DNA of 64,000 nucleotides from Streptomyces sp. JJ38. GTDB lineage: Bacteria; Actinomycetota; Actinomycetes; Streptomycetales; Streptomycetaceae. Position 1 is the first letter of the stretch, and the number at the start of each line of letters is the position of its first letter. Under the pieces are notes generated by a model. It saw only the letters and a list, made by a program, of their open reading frames with translations, made no database searches and was not told where the DNA came from. Shown one piece after another: positions 45,307-53,891 of this stretch. Both the position numbers and the translations under genes were made by a program. Where the stretch lies: contig NZ_JABLSI010000001.1 of the NCBI RefSeq assembly GCF_019303475.1, positions 116,248 to 180,247 of the forward strand. The letters are read 5' to 3'.

Positions 45307-46391
45307 GTGGTCCTTTCCGAACGGGGGGCAACGTGGAGGGGGTCGGTGACGCGGGTGCACCGCACCCAGCCGGTGGCCTCGGCCGCGTACGGGTGCGGGA
45401 TCTCCACGGGACGGGTGGCCGCCGCGGTCGGGTCGAGGCCGTGGGCCGCGGCGAACTCGTCGTCGTAGACGGAGTCCAGGTAGCGGTGTGGCCCGTCGGG
45501 GAAGACGGTGGCGACGACGGCGCCGGGGTGGACGCGGGCGGCCCAGGCGGCGACGCGGGCGGCGGCTCCGGTGCTCCAGCCGCCGCTCACGAAGCTTTGG
45601 CAGGCCAGCCGTCGGGAGCTGTCCAACGCCTCGGCGGGACCGACCCAGTGCACCTCGTCGAAGGCGTCGTAGGCCACGTTGCGCGGGTGGATGCTGCTGC
45701 CGAGGCCGCGCATCAGCCGGGGCCGGGCGGGCTGGCCGAAGATGGTGGAACCGGTGGCGTCCACGCCGATCAGGCGCAGCCGGGGCCAGTGGCGGCGTAG
45801 CGGGCCGATGATGCCGGCACTGTGCCCGCCGGTGCCGACGCTGCACACGAGAACGTCCAGATGGTCGAGCTGGGCGGCGAGTTCGGCGGCCAGCGAGGCG
45901 TAGCCGGTGGTGTTGTCCGGGTTGTTGTACTGGTCGGGCCAGTAGGCGTCGGGCAGGACGGCGAGCAGTTCGCGCAGCCGGGCCAGCCGGGCGGCCTGCC
46001 AGCCGCCCTGGGGAGAGGGCCGGTCCACGATCTCCAGCCGCACCCCGTGAGCGCGCAGTAACTGCCGCATGGACGGCTCCAGCTCGCTGTCGCCGACGAG
46101 CACGACGGGGTGCCCCAGGGCCTGTCCGGCGAAGGCGAGACCGATGCCGAGCGTGCCCGAGGTGGACTCCACCACGGGTGCCCCGGGCCGCAGTTCACCG
46201 CGTTCGCGGGCGCCCATCACCATGGAGACGGCGGCCCGCGCCTTCATGCCGCCCGCGGCGAGCCCTTCGAGCTTGGCCCAGAACCCGGGGTGCGGTCCGG
46301 GCAGCCCCGCGGTGATGCGGACGACGGGGGTGCGGCCCAGCAGGGTGAGCAGTTCCGGGCGGGCGGCAGGGCGTAGGGCGGTCGTCGTCAC
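45303..46391 (-). CDS. Cysteine-synthase-like PLP enzyme (fold type II)
   Basis: A 362-residue beta-replacement/elimination enzyme. The PLP lysine is probably Lys50 in EGLAAGGMKARAA; authentic cysteine synthases have NPxGSxKDR here, so the active-site loop differs. The phosphate loop is SVGTGGHSAG (usually GTGGT), and STSGTLGIGLAFAGQALG matches the asparagine-loop region. The C-terminus is extended (EIPHPYAAEATGWVRCTRV). Related enzymes make 2,3-diaminopropionate or N-substituted serine derivatives for siderophores. GTGA overlap with the DUF364-like gene upstream and the epimerase gene downstream. Confidence 0.82.
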   Translation of the reverse strand: MTTTALRPAARPELLTLLGRTPVVRITAGLPGPHPGFWAKLEGLAAGGMKARAAVSMVMGARERGELRPGAPVVESTSGTLGIGLAFAGQALGHPVVLVGDSELEPSMRQLLRAHGVRLEIVDRPSPQGGWQAARLARLRELLAVLPDAYWPDQYNNPDNTTGYASLAAELAAQLDHLDVLVCSVGTGGHSAGIIGPLRRHWPRLRLIGVDATGSTIFGQPARPRLMRGLGSSIHPRNVAYDAFDEVHWVGPAEALDSSRRLACQSFVSGGWSTGAAARVAAWAARVHPGAVVATVFPDGPHRYLDSVYDDEFAAAHGLDPTAAATRPVEIPHPYAAEATGWVRCTRVTDPLHVAPRSERTT

Positions 46392-47236
46392 CGGGCGCCT
46401 CCCGTGCGGTCGGCGCGGTAGCGGTAGAGGGTGCCGGGGCCGCCGTCCAGCCAGAAGAACGGGTACGGTTCCGCGCACACCGCGCTCACCCCGTGGCCCA
46501 GGAGCCGGGGCAGCACGGCGCTGCCCGTCTGGGCGAACGTCACCAGTGGTCTGCTCCGCCGCAGGGCGAGGTCCCGCAGCGGCTCGAACGTGCCGTTGCC
46601 CAGCGTCATCCCGGACACGAGCAGCGCGTCACAGCGGTCGGCCGCGGCCAGTGCGTCGGTGACGACCGTCTCGCCCCACTCCGTGACCCCGCCCTTGAGG
46701 TCGCACGGTACGTAGCGCAGGCCGCGCGCACGCAGCTCTTCCAGCAGGGAGTTGACGACGCCGACGACCAGCACCGTCGCCCCCGGCGGCAGGTCGAGCA
46801 GCTCGACGACGGCGCGCGCCCGGGCTCGCGACTTCTCCAGTGACGTCCCGGCCCGAAGCGGCACGGCGTGGGCGCCGTGGCACGGGCTGTGCGGGGTGAC
46901 GTGCATGAGGTAGGCGTCGAGCGCGGCGACGCGCACGGGCGGCAGCGGATGCTTCAGCAGGCGGGCCACGTCCGCGCCGACGCAGTCCTCGACGGCGCTG
47001 TCGGGCAGGGTGCCGGGCTCGACCGCGCACGAGCCGACGGCCTCGGCCAGCCGCAGGCTGAGCACCTCGTTGCGGTAGCCGGTGCCGCGCCCGTCGTGCC
47101 GTACGGCCTGCCGGGTGGTGAAGGCCACGGAGATCCGCTGGGTGGCCGGGTCCGGGCCGAGTGCGCCCGCGCGGACGCGGGCCAGGAGTTCGTCGTACGT
47201 GGTCACGTGGGCGGCAGCCGAGGTGGCGGAGGTCAT
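46388..47236 (-). CDS. DUF364-like Rossmann protein (putative heavy-metal chelation domain)
   Basis: A 282-residue protein. Residues about 140-275 form a Rossmann-like domain with VLVVGVVNSLLEELRARG and DALLVSGMTLGNGTFEPLRDLA, then SAVLPRLLGHGVSAVCAEPYPFFW. The TGxTLxNGT-type segment is the recognisable DUF364 signature. The N-terminal region (DUF4213-like) contains CHGAHAVPL with Cys and His close together. The family is repeatedly found with metal uptake genes but its reaction is unknown. ATG 47236 overlaps the ATP-grasp stop. The assignment is moderate. Confidence 0.68.
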   Translation of the reverse strand: MTSATSAAAHVTTYDELLARVRAGALGPDPATQRISVAFTTRQAVRHDGRGTGYRNEVLSLRLAEAVGSCAVEPGTLPDSAVEDCVGADVARLLKHPLPPVRVAALDAYLMHVTPHSPCHGAHAVPLRAGTSLEKSRARARAVVELLDLPPGATVLVVGVVNSLLEELRARGLRYVPCDLKGGVTEWGETVVTDALAAADRCDALLVSGMTLGNGTFEPLRDLALRRSRPLVTFAQTGSAVLPRLLGHGVSAVCAEPYPFFWLDGGPGTLYRYRADRTGGAR

Positions 47237-48489
47237 CGGATCACCAGGGCGGACCGCAGCTCCCCGACGAGGGCCTCGACCCGCGCCCGGGCCCCCGGAC
47301 CTTCGGGGTCGCCCGCCATGACGTGCCCGAGGTACTCGTTGTTGCTGCCCGCCGCCTTCACCCGCCTGCCGGGCTCCGCGAGCTGGATCTCCAGGACCTC
47401 CGGCAACTCCCGCAGGTGGCCGCCGTCCAGGGCTTGGAGCGTGCCCGTGTCCTGCGGGACGAGGAAGCCGATGGCGGCACTGCGCAGGCCGGTGTCCGTG
47501 CGCCGCAGGTCAGGCGCGCGGCCGAGGGACACGTCCACGAAGGCCGTGGCGAGGTCGATTCCGGTGACGTGGCGGATGAGTTCGGTGATGCGGTTTCCGG
47601 CGGGCCTCGGGTTGACCTCGACGACGCGTGGACCGGCGGGCGTGAGCTTGATCTCGGTGTGGGCCACGACGCCGTCGGTCAGGCCGAGCGCCTTGAGCGC
47701 GTCGAGGGCGGTCTGCTCGACGGCCTCGGCATCCACCGCCGGGAGGGCGGCGGGGAACATGTGGCCGGTCTCGATGAACGCGGGCGCCCCGCAGACGCTC
47801 TTGTCGGTCACGCCGATCACCTCGACCGCGCCCGCGTGCGAGACCGTCTCGACGCTCACCTCGGGTCCGTCCAGGAGTTCTTCGAGGAGGACGACGGGGG
47901 CCCGCCGCTGCCCGCGCGCGTTGACCGGGAAGTCGGCCAGGGCCCGCACGGCGGAGGCGAGTTGTGCCTCGTCGTCCACCCGCCGCACGTACATGCCCGC
48001 GCACAGGTCGACGGGCTTGACCACCAGCGGATAGCCGATCTCCCGCGCCGCTCGCGCGAGGTCGGCCCACTCCTCGTGCACCGCGAACAGCGGGCCGGGC
48101 ACCCCGGCGTCGGCCAGAACGCGCCGCGTTGCGTCCTTGCGGCAGGCGGTGTCGACCGCTTCGGGGCTGGAGGCGGGCAGGCCGAGCCGGGCGGCTATGC
48201 GCGCCACCGTGGCCAGGTAGTAGTCGCAGGACGTGAGGACCCCGTCGAAGCCGAACACGGCGTGCAGCCGCTCTACTTCGGGCAGCAGAGCCTCGGTGTC
48301 GTTGGTGTCCGTTGTGATCACGCTGCGCGCCCCGAGCAGCGGGTGTGCCACGCCCTCGGGTGCCGAGCGCAGGTAGTGGTGCAGGTCGCGGGTGAGGAAG
48401 GTGAACTCGTGGCCGCTCTCCCGGATCGCCCGTGGGAGCAGCCTGCTCATCGACCCGACCCAGCTCTCGACCACCAGCAGATGAGCCAC
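47233..48489 (-). CDS. ATP-grasp ligase (carboxylate-amine/amino-acid ligase type)
   Basis: A 418-residue ATP-dependent ligase, first gene of the large operon. A Rossmann-like N-domain (LTSCDYYLATVARIAARLG) leads to the ATP-grasp fold, with KDATRRVLADAGVP, YPLVVKPVDLCAGMYVRRV, VLLEELLDGPEVSVE and the Mg site VVEVNPRPAGN. This layout is typical of L-amino-acid ligases that join two amino or carboxylic acids through an acyl phosphate. It begins about 100 bases after a Zur-type promoter and ends overlapping the DUF364-like gene. Confidence 0.85.
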   Translation of the reverse strand: MAHLLVVESWVGSMSRLLPRAIRESGHEFTFLTRDLHHYLRSAPEGVAHPLLGARSVITTDTNDTEALLPEVERLHAVFGFDGVLTSCDYYLATVARIAARLGLPASSPEAVDTACRKDATRRVLADAGVPGPLFAVHEEWADLARAAREIGYPLVVKPVDLCAGMYVRRVDDEAQLASAVRALADFPVNARGQRRAPVVLLEELLDGPEVSVETVSHAGAVEVIGVTDKSVCGAPAFIETGHMFPAALPAVDAEAVEQTALDALKALGLTDGVVAHTEIKLTPAGPRVVEVNPRPAGNRITELIRHVTGIDLATAFVDVSLGRAPDLRRTDTGLRSAAIGFLVPQDTGTLQALDGGHLRELPEVLEIQLAEPGRRVKAAGSNNEYLGHVMAGDPEGPGARARVEALVGELRSALVIR

Positions 48490-48550
48490 AACTCCCCTTT
48501 TCCTGTCGTGTTTCGTGTCGCTTCGTGTGGGGGCGGTGCTGCGTCAGGCG

Positions 48551-48590
48551 GCAGCCCGGCGGGGCCCTCTGCGGGAGCGGGCCGGGCTGC
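48551..48590 (-). promoter_or_regulatory. Stem-loop in the 5' leader of the ATP-grasp operon
   Basis: Perfect 10-bp arms gcagcccggc and gccgggctgc flank a 20-base loop, within the predicted untranslated leader (start of transcription near 48593, ATG at 48489). Possible attenuator or RNA-stabilising element. Confidence 0.5.
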
Positions 48591-48599
48591 GCGGGGGAC

Positions 48600-48628
48600 A
48601 GGTTATCTGTAATCATTTTCATTGTCAT
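48600..48628 (-). promoter_or_regulatory. Zur-box-containing promoter of the ATP-grasp operon
   Basis: On the minus strand, -35 ATGACA (48628-48623), 17-bp spacer and -10 TAACCT (48605-48600). The spacer is filled by a Zur-box-like core on the plus strand, ctgtaatcattttca (48607-48621), matching 11 of 15 bases of the actinobacterial palindrome TGAAAATCATTTTCA. Zinc-bound Zur would block polymerase here. Consensus recalled, not searched. Confidence 0.7.
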
Positions 48629-48729
48629 GTGTCTTGCAGTGATTGGATGAATGCGCTCCGCGTGTGCGGGTGGACGGCGGGGTGCGCGGGCCGGCGCGCC
48701 GCGGGGGGTGGTGCGGTGCGTCAATTCCG

Positions 48730-48744
48730 TGAAAATCGTTTTCA
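48730..48744 (+). promoter_or_regulatory. Zur box upstream of the GNAT gene
   Basis: tgaaaatcgttttca matches 14 of 15 bases of the Zur palindrome, with arms agreeing at 6 of 7 positions. It covers the likely -35 (GTGAAA, 48729-48734), with TACCCT at 48751-48756 as -10 and about 20 bases of leader to the ATG. Confidence 0.85.
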
Positions 48745-48783
48745 TGTGGCTACCCTGGCAGCCCTGATGCGGAAGGACTTCCG

Positions 48784-49329
48784 ATGAGTTGGACCACACC
48801 CGGCGGCTACGCCGTACGCCCCGCGACGCAGGCGGATGTCGACGGCGCCCGCAGTGTCATGCTCGACACCTTCTACAACGACTTCGGGTACGGATACGTA
48901 CCCCGGTGGCACCGCGACACGGTGGACATCCGGAGCACGTACCTCGACGATCCCCGCCACCTCCTGCTCGTGGCCGTCCACGACGACGAGGTGGTCGCCA
49001 CCACCGGCGTACTGTCGCAGGGCCCCGCGCACCCGCCCCATCCGCGCTGGCTGGCCGAGCGCTACCCGTCCGGCACGACCGCCCAGCTGGTCCGCGTCTA
49101 CGTACGTCCCGCGCACCGGCGCCGAGGGCTGGCCCGCGCGCTGGTCCGCGCGGCATGCGACTTCATCGCGGACACGCCCGGATACGAGCGCATCTACCTG
49201 CACACCAACGTGAACACCGAGGGGACGGAGTCCTTCTGGCGGAGCCTGGCCAAGGAGGTGTTCGACGCCCGTGCCACCGGCGAGCACGGACCGGGCGTCG
49301 CCACCGTGCACTTCGAGATCCCGCTCTGA
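48784..49329 (+). CDS. GNAT family N-acetyltransferase
   Basis: A 181-residue single-domain acetyltransferase. The acetyl-CoA loop is RVYVRPAHRRRGLARALVRAA, followed by YERIYLHTNVNTEGTESFWRSL. ATG 48784 follows ggaagga. It is transcribed from its own Zur-box promoter divergently from the large operon, so it belongs to the zinc regulon. It might modify the cluster's product, an amino acid precursor or a protein; the sequence does not say. Confidence 0.83.
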   Translation: MSWTTPGGYAVRPATQADVDGARSVMLDTFYNDFGYGYVPRWHRDTVDIRSTYLDDPRHLLLVAVHDDEVVATTGVLSQGPAHPPHPRWLAERYPSGTTAQLVRVYVRPAHRRRGLARALVRAACDFIADTPGYERIYLHTNVNTEGTESFWRSLAKEVFDARATGEHGPGVATVHFEIPL

Positions 49330-49331
49330 GC

Positions 49332-49368
49332 GGCCCGGGGCGGCTGGGCACGCCGGCCGCCCCGGGCC
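49332..49368. terminator. Bidirectional hairpin between the GNAT and CobW genes
   Basis: A perfect 13-bp stem (ggcccggggcggc / gccgccccgggcc) with an 11-base loop between convergent stop codons. Confidence 0.8.
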
Positions 49369-49372
49369 CACG

Positions 49373-50542
<1,170 letters not shown>

Positions 50543-50546
50543 GTGT

Positions 50547-50663
50547 TCAGGCCTCCGGGCGCAGTGGCTCGCGCTGGTCGTCGGGAACGAGGGGCGGGGG
50601 CGCCAGCCGGCAGGCGCTGCCGGTGACGACGTGAGTGGGCCGTTCATGGGGGCGGACGGTCAT
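50547..50663 (-). CDS. 38-residue small ORF coupled between methyltransferase and CobW genes
   Basis: The ATG at 50663 overlaps the TGA of the methyltransferase gene (ATGA), and the stop lies 4 bp before the CobW ATG, so the frame fills the gap exactly. It begins [20 protein letters not shown] and continues with a Pro-rich stretch and an acidic/basic tail ending LRPEA. 33 of 38 third codon positions are G or C, as in its neighbours. One Cys and two His are present. No family recognised: candidates are a metal-binding microprotein, a leader peptide or a precursor peptide. It is also possible that this is only spacer with a chance frame. Confidence 0.5.
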   Translation of the reverse strand: MTVRPHERPTHVVTGSACRLAPPPLVPDDQREPLRPEA

Positions 50664-51532
50664 GGAAGGGCTGCTTTCGGGGGAGGGGCGGCGGATGGGC
50701 GTGACGGGAGTCGCAGGAGGCTGAGCCGGTACTCCTCGACCTGCGGCAGACGCTGCCGGGCCAGGCCGGAGAGCAGGTCCCGGCAGGCGGCGGGCAGGCG
50801 GTCACGCAGCGGCGACGGCAACTCGGTGAGGGTGCAGGAGGCGAGTGCCTCGGTACCGGGGTGCCGGGCGGCGACCTGCTCCGGGCCGGTGCAGGCCCAG
50901 CGCATGCGCGCTGCGACCTTGCTCAGCGCGTCGTGCTCCTCCTGGGTGCCGACGATTCCCGGCCCGGCGGTGTCCAGGGCCAGCAGGGAGCAGGGGAACC
51001 GTTCGGCGATGACGTCGATGACGTCGTGGACGTCGTTCTCGGCGAGGAACGGCAGGACGGCTTCGGCGGCGAAGAAGTACGGGCCCGATGCCCGGGACGA
51101 GATGGTGTCGGTCCACGAACGGGCGGTCAGGGAGGCGGCGATCGTCGTCCGGCGCGCGGAGTCGGTGAAGAAGGAGCGCCGTAGGCCGATGACGTCGGGC
51201 AGATCAAGCTCGAACCACCGGGCCCGGCCGTTGTCGACCCGCTCGTAGCGCGTGTTGAGTCCGGTGCCGAGTTCTACCACCGTTCCCTCGGGGTGCTCGC
51301 CGAGGAAGTCCGTCACCCACTGGTCGAACAGGGCGGTGCGCAGGACGGAGCCCACCAGGCTCGGCAGGCTGTCGAAGCGGGTGAAGTCGTAGTCGATCGA
51401 GGCCACGATCTCCTCGGCCCGGGGGTCGCGCAGTGCGGGTTCCGGCTTGCGGTTCTCCGTCGCGCGCCCGTAGAGCGGGATCAGCAGGGTCTCCTGGACC
51501 GTGCCCAAGGACACCTCACGCCGTGCCGTCAT
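50660..51532 (-). CDS. SAM-dependent O-methyltransferase, TcmP/leucine carboxyl methyltransferase type
   Basis: A 290-residue enzyme of the Ppm1/LCMT/TcmP family: PLYGRATENRKPEPALRDPRAEEIV at the N-terminus, then SAM motif GTVVELGTGLNTRYERVDNG and the acidic WFELDLPDVIGLRR. TcmP-like members esterify carboxylates or phenols of small molecules and occur in secondary-metabolite clusters. ATG 51532 follows ggaggcaa. It is the first gene of the methyltransferase-smORF-CobW operon, directly downstream of a Zur-type promoter. Confidence 0.85.
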   Translation of the reverse strand: MTARREVSLGTVQETLLIPLYGRATENRKPEPALRDPRAEEIVASIDYDFTRFDSLPSLVGSVLRTALFDQWVTDFLGEHPEGTVVELGTGLNTRYERVDNGRARWFELDLPDVIGLRRSFFTDSARRTTIAASLTARSWTDTISSRASGPYFFAAEAVLPFLAENDVHDVIDVIAERFPCSLLALDTAGPGIVGTQEEHDALSKVAARMRWACTGPEQVAARHPGTEALASCTLTELPSPLRDRLPAACRDLLSGLARQRLPQVEEYRLSLLRLPSRPSAAPPPKAALP

Positions 51533-51560
51533 GGTTGCCTCCAGGGTGAGTGGGGCCAGG

Positions 51561-51590
51561 ATGCTATATGAAAATGGTGCTCATTGTCAG
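51561..51590 (-). promoter_or_regulatory. Zur-box-containing promoter of the methyltransferase-CobW operon
   Basis: On the minus strand, -35 CTGACA (51590-51585) and -10 TAGCAT (51566-51561). The spacer holds tgaaaatggtgctca (51569-51583, plus strand), 12 of 15 matches to TGAAAATGATTTTCA. The box starts one base after the -35 element, the same geometry as in the ATP-grasp promoter. Confidence 0.72.
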
Positions 51591-52019
51591 ATGCCCTCCT
51601 GTCGCCTCCCTGGTTCCCCGCTCCTCCCCGGAGCGCCAGCACGCCGCGTACCGGTGCCGACGGCGTGCGGATGGTCCGTGCCGGCGCGTGGCCCGCTGCC
51701 GGGTCGGGCTCAGGTGCCGGACCGCAGGCGGCGTGGACGACCTGACCGGAGACGAAATCGGCCCCGGGCTCACCAGGAAGGAGAGGGGGTGGGTGTTGTC
51801 CTCCGGTCCGCCCACCCGACCGACCGGCCGGGATGGACTGTGCCGCGCTGCGCCGGTACGCCTTGGAGCCGTGGCCGAGGCGCCGGGTGGAGGCCCCACG
51901 CGGCGGGCCGGTCGCCCGGGCGCGCAGCGGCCCTCAGGCCCTGCACCGGCGCAGCCCCCTGGGGGGTGAACTGGCCGCGCCATGAGCGGCCGCCCACGCG
52001 CCGGGCCCGACGACCGACC
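51591..52019. other. Non-coding region between the zinc cluster and the lipoprotein gene
   Basis: 429 bp. Open frames run through it on both strands (for example to 51564 on the minus strand) but lack RBS and family sequence, and one would read through the Zur box. A purine-rich stretch aggaaggagaggggg at 51775-51789 resembles an RBS but no plausible gene follows it. I see no other structure. Confidence 0.45.
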
Positions 52020-52541
52020 TCAGTACGGGCCCGTGTCGCCCGTCTCGTCGTCGCTGACCCGCTCCTCGATCGGCTCGCCGTCCGGGCCGAGGACGTACCA
52101 GAGGCCGCCGAAGCCGTCGATGCCCTGGCCGTTGATGTCGTCCGCGTCGGAGTCGGCCTGGTAGTAGTACAGCGGGAAGTCGTTGTAGGTGACGCCGGTG
52201 GTGCCGTCCTCGCGTTCCATCGTCCCCAGCAGGTCCGCGTCCACCCGGTTACCGGCGATCGGGTCGCCGTCCGTGGTCAGCGGGGGCCAGGCCTCGGCGC
52301 AGGCGTCGTAGCAGGTGGACTCGCCGGGGGAGTCGGCTTCGAACATGTACAGCGTGAACCCGTTCTCGCCCACCAGGATGTCGCCGTAGGGGCTGGACTC
52401 CACCGCCACGGACGCGGGCCCGGTGGCGTCCCCGGGGCTCGGCGTCCCGCCGTCGCCGTCATCGTCCCCGCAGCCGCCCACCAGCAGCGCGGCGGACATC
52501 ACGCCCGCCGTCGCCACCGCTCCGTACCTCCGTCGCCGCAT
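52020..52541 (-). CDS. Secreted lipoprotein with tandem COG4315-type repeats
   Basis: A 173-residue lipoprotein: basic start MRRRRYGAVATAG, hydrophobic core and lipobox LLVGGC (Cys24), then a disordered acidic linker. Two copies of the repeat ILVGENGFTLYMFEADSPGES and YNDFPLYYYQADSDADDING follow, with CYDACAEAWPPL between them: the pattern of COG4315/DUF repeat lipoproteins. Two mature Cys may form a disulfide. Excellent RBS (ggaggtaagg). Cell-envelope protein of unknown role. Confidence 0.85.
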   Translation of the reverse strand: MRRRRYGAVATAGVMSAALLVGGCGDDDGDGGTPSPGDATGPASVAVESSPYGDILVGENGFTLYMFEADSPGESTCYDACAEAWPPLTTDGDPIAGNRVDADLLGTMEREDGTTGVTYNDFPLYYYQADSDADDINGQGIDGFGGLWYVLGPDGEPIEERVSDDETGDTGPY

Positions 52542-52632
52542 GTCCTTACCTCCGTGTCGGGTCAACCGGACGGCTGGATCCGGCCGGGCGAGCCCGGGCC
52601 GGGCTCACTCTCGCGCAGCCGGGGGACGGGGC

Positions 52633-52732
52633 CGTGGAGGACACGGCAGTCCTCCACGCACACCGTCCGGACGGCGGACACCGGTGCGGTGTCCGCCGCC
52701 AGACGCCGGCAGCCGCGTCGGCGCGGCTGCCG
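52633..52732. repeat. Three consecutive perfect hairpins
   Basis: Within 100 bp: cgtggaggac/gtcctccacg (52633-52642 with 52649-52658); ggcggacaccg/cggtgtccgcc (52673-52683 with 52687-52697); cggcagccgcg/cgcggctgccg (52707-52717 with 52722-52732). All stems are mismatch-free with 3-6 base loops. They lie between the divergent lipoprotein and TetR genes. Confidence 0.75.
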
Positions 52733-52809
52733 ACGACGCCCCAGTCCGTTTTCTCGGGGTGGGTCCCCAGTCCTCGCCGATGGGAAAAGGGCGGGCATGG
52801 CTGCTACGA

Positions 52810-52828
52810 TCTCGAATCGTGTTCGAGA
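52810..52828. promoter_or_regulatory. Operator-like inverted repeat over the TetR gene start
   Basis: Arms tctcgaa and ttcgaga around a 5-base centre that contains the GTG start. TACGAT at 52805-52810 is a good -10 hexamer, putting the transcription start at about the GTG. A bound dimer would shut the gene off, so autoregulation is likely. Confidence 0.65.
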
Positions 52829-53439
52829 AAGATGCGACATTTCAGACGCGAGCTCGCCCTGCGGTGCAGCGCCGAGGCAGAGAGCGCAGGAGGGCGATTC
52901 TCGACGCCGCCGAAGCGCTGCTCGGAGAGAAGGGCTATGAGGCCGCCTCCCTCAAGGCGGTCGGTGAGCGGGCGGGCATCCCCGTCGCATCCGTCTACCA
53001 CTACTTCTCCGACCGGCATCAGGTCGACGCCGAGCTCCTGCGGCACCATGTGCACGAGATCGAGGCACGCGTCGTGGCCTCGCTGGACAGCTCGGGGCTC
53101 GACACCCTGCGAGACGCCGCGGACGCCGTCATCGACCCCGTCTTCGCCTACTTCCGGCAGCACCGGAGCTGCACCGAGCTGTGGTTCGCGGGGCGCAGCG
53201 CACCCCTCGCGGAGCTCGTACGCGGTTTCGACGAGGCGCAGGCCAGGCGGCTCTGGCGGCTCCTGATCGAGCGCGACCTCATCTCCGCCGACACCCCCGA
53301 ACACGTCCTGCGGCTCGCCTTCGAGGTCGGAGACCGCCTCTTCGACGTCGCGTTCCGGCGCTCCCCGACGGGCGACGACGTCACCATCGACGAGGCGCGC
53401 CGTATCGTGACCGCCTACCTGGAGACCTACACCCCCTAG
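52819..53439 (+). CDS. TetR family transcriptional regulator
   Basis: A 206-residue regulator. The helix-turn-helix is RERRRAILDAAEALLGEKGYEAASLKAVGERAGIPVASVYHYFSDRHQV (residues about 20-68). The remaining helical domain binds an unknown ligand. The start is GTG 52819 (VFEKDATFQTRARP); a -10 hexamer sits only 8 bases before it, so the mRNA is probably leaderless. The start codon lies inside an inverted repeat. It is convergent to the catabolic cluster, separated from it by a hairpin, and divergent from the lipoprotein gene, a possible target. Confidence 0.85.
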   Translation: MFEKDATFQTRARPAVQRRGRERRRAILDAAEALLGEKGYEAASLKAVGERAGIPVASVYHYFSDRHQVDAELLRHHVHEIEARVVASLDSSGLDTLRDAADAVIDPVFAYFRQHRSCTELWFAGRSAPLAELVRGFDEAQARRLWRLLIERDLISADTPEHVLRLAFEVGDRLFDVAFRRSPTGDDVTIDEARRIVTAYLETYTP

Positions 53440-53459
53440 GACTGCCGCCGTTCAGCATC

Positions 53460-53494
53460 CCGGGGCGGCGCGAACCACTCCGCCGCCGCCCCGG
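53460..53494. terminator. Bidirectional hairpin between TetR and hotdog-lyase genes
   Basis: Arms ccggggcggcg and cgccgccccgg (11 bp) around a 13-base loop between convergent stops. Confidence 0.75.
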
Positions 53495-53510
53495 AGCGGT
53501 GCCGTGGGCG

Positions 53511-53891
53511 TCACCGGGCCGTCGTTCCGGCGTCTGCCGGAACGACGGCGGTTCCCCGTGCCCGGGTGGCCACGATGGGCTCTGCCAGGACCTCGGCCCG
53601 GCCGGTGTCGTCGAGCGCGCGGCAGACGACGCGGAGTTCGAAGTCGACGGTCCGGCTGCGGGTGCCCTTCGACGCCAGGCGGGCCTCGGCCTCGACGACG
53701 TCGCCGCCACGGACCGGGGCGAGGAACTCGACCGACGCGTACCCGGCGAACAGGCTCTCGTGGCCGTCGATGGTGATCGCCAGGTGTGTGCCCGCGTCTC
53801 CGAACAACTTCAGGCCGAAGGCCCCGTCGACCAGGTTCCCCGCGTAGTGCGCCTCGGAGTGGGCGACGTAGCGCTGGTGCACGACCTTCAT
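53511..53891 (-). CDS. 3-aminobutyryl-CoA ammonia-lyase-like hotdog-fold protein
   Basis: A 126-residue hotdog protein. Its core SEAHYAGNLVDGAFGLKLFGD and ESLFAGYASVEFLAPVRGGD follows the pattern of Kal, the lyase of lysine fermentation that removes ammonia from 3-aminobutyryl-CoA to give crotonyl-CoA. A generic PaaI-like thioesterase is the alternative, but the HYAGNLV and EFLAPV blocks favour the Kal group. ATG 53891 overlaps the monooxygenase stop. In an aerobic streptomycete it could release ammonia from a beta-amino acyl-CoA. Confidence 0.7.
   Translation of the reverse strand: MKVVHQRYVAHSEAHYAGNLVDGAFGLKLFGDAGTHLAITIDGHESLFAGYASVEFLAPVRGGDVVEAEARLASKGTRSRTVDFELRVVCRALDDTGRAEVLAEPIVATRARGTAVVPADAGTTAR

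Noticed and set aside
44245..48489. D-cycloserine-type pathway (PLP enzyme plus ATP-grasp)
   Set aside because: No haem hydroxylase, arginase-like protein or homoserine acetyltransferase homologue nearby, and the Zur boxes point to metal physiology.
51564..51983. 139-codon minus-strand frame
   Set aside because: Would read over the Zur-box promoter, has no RBS and its protein is Arg/Pro/Gly low complexity.
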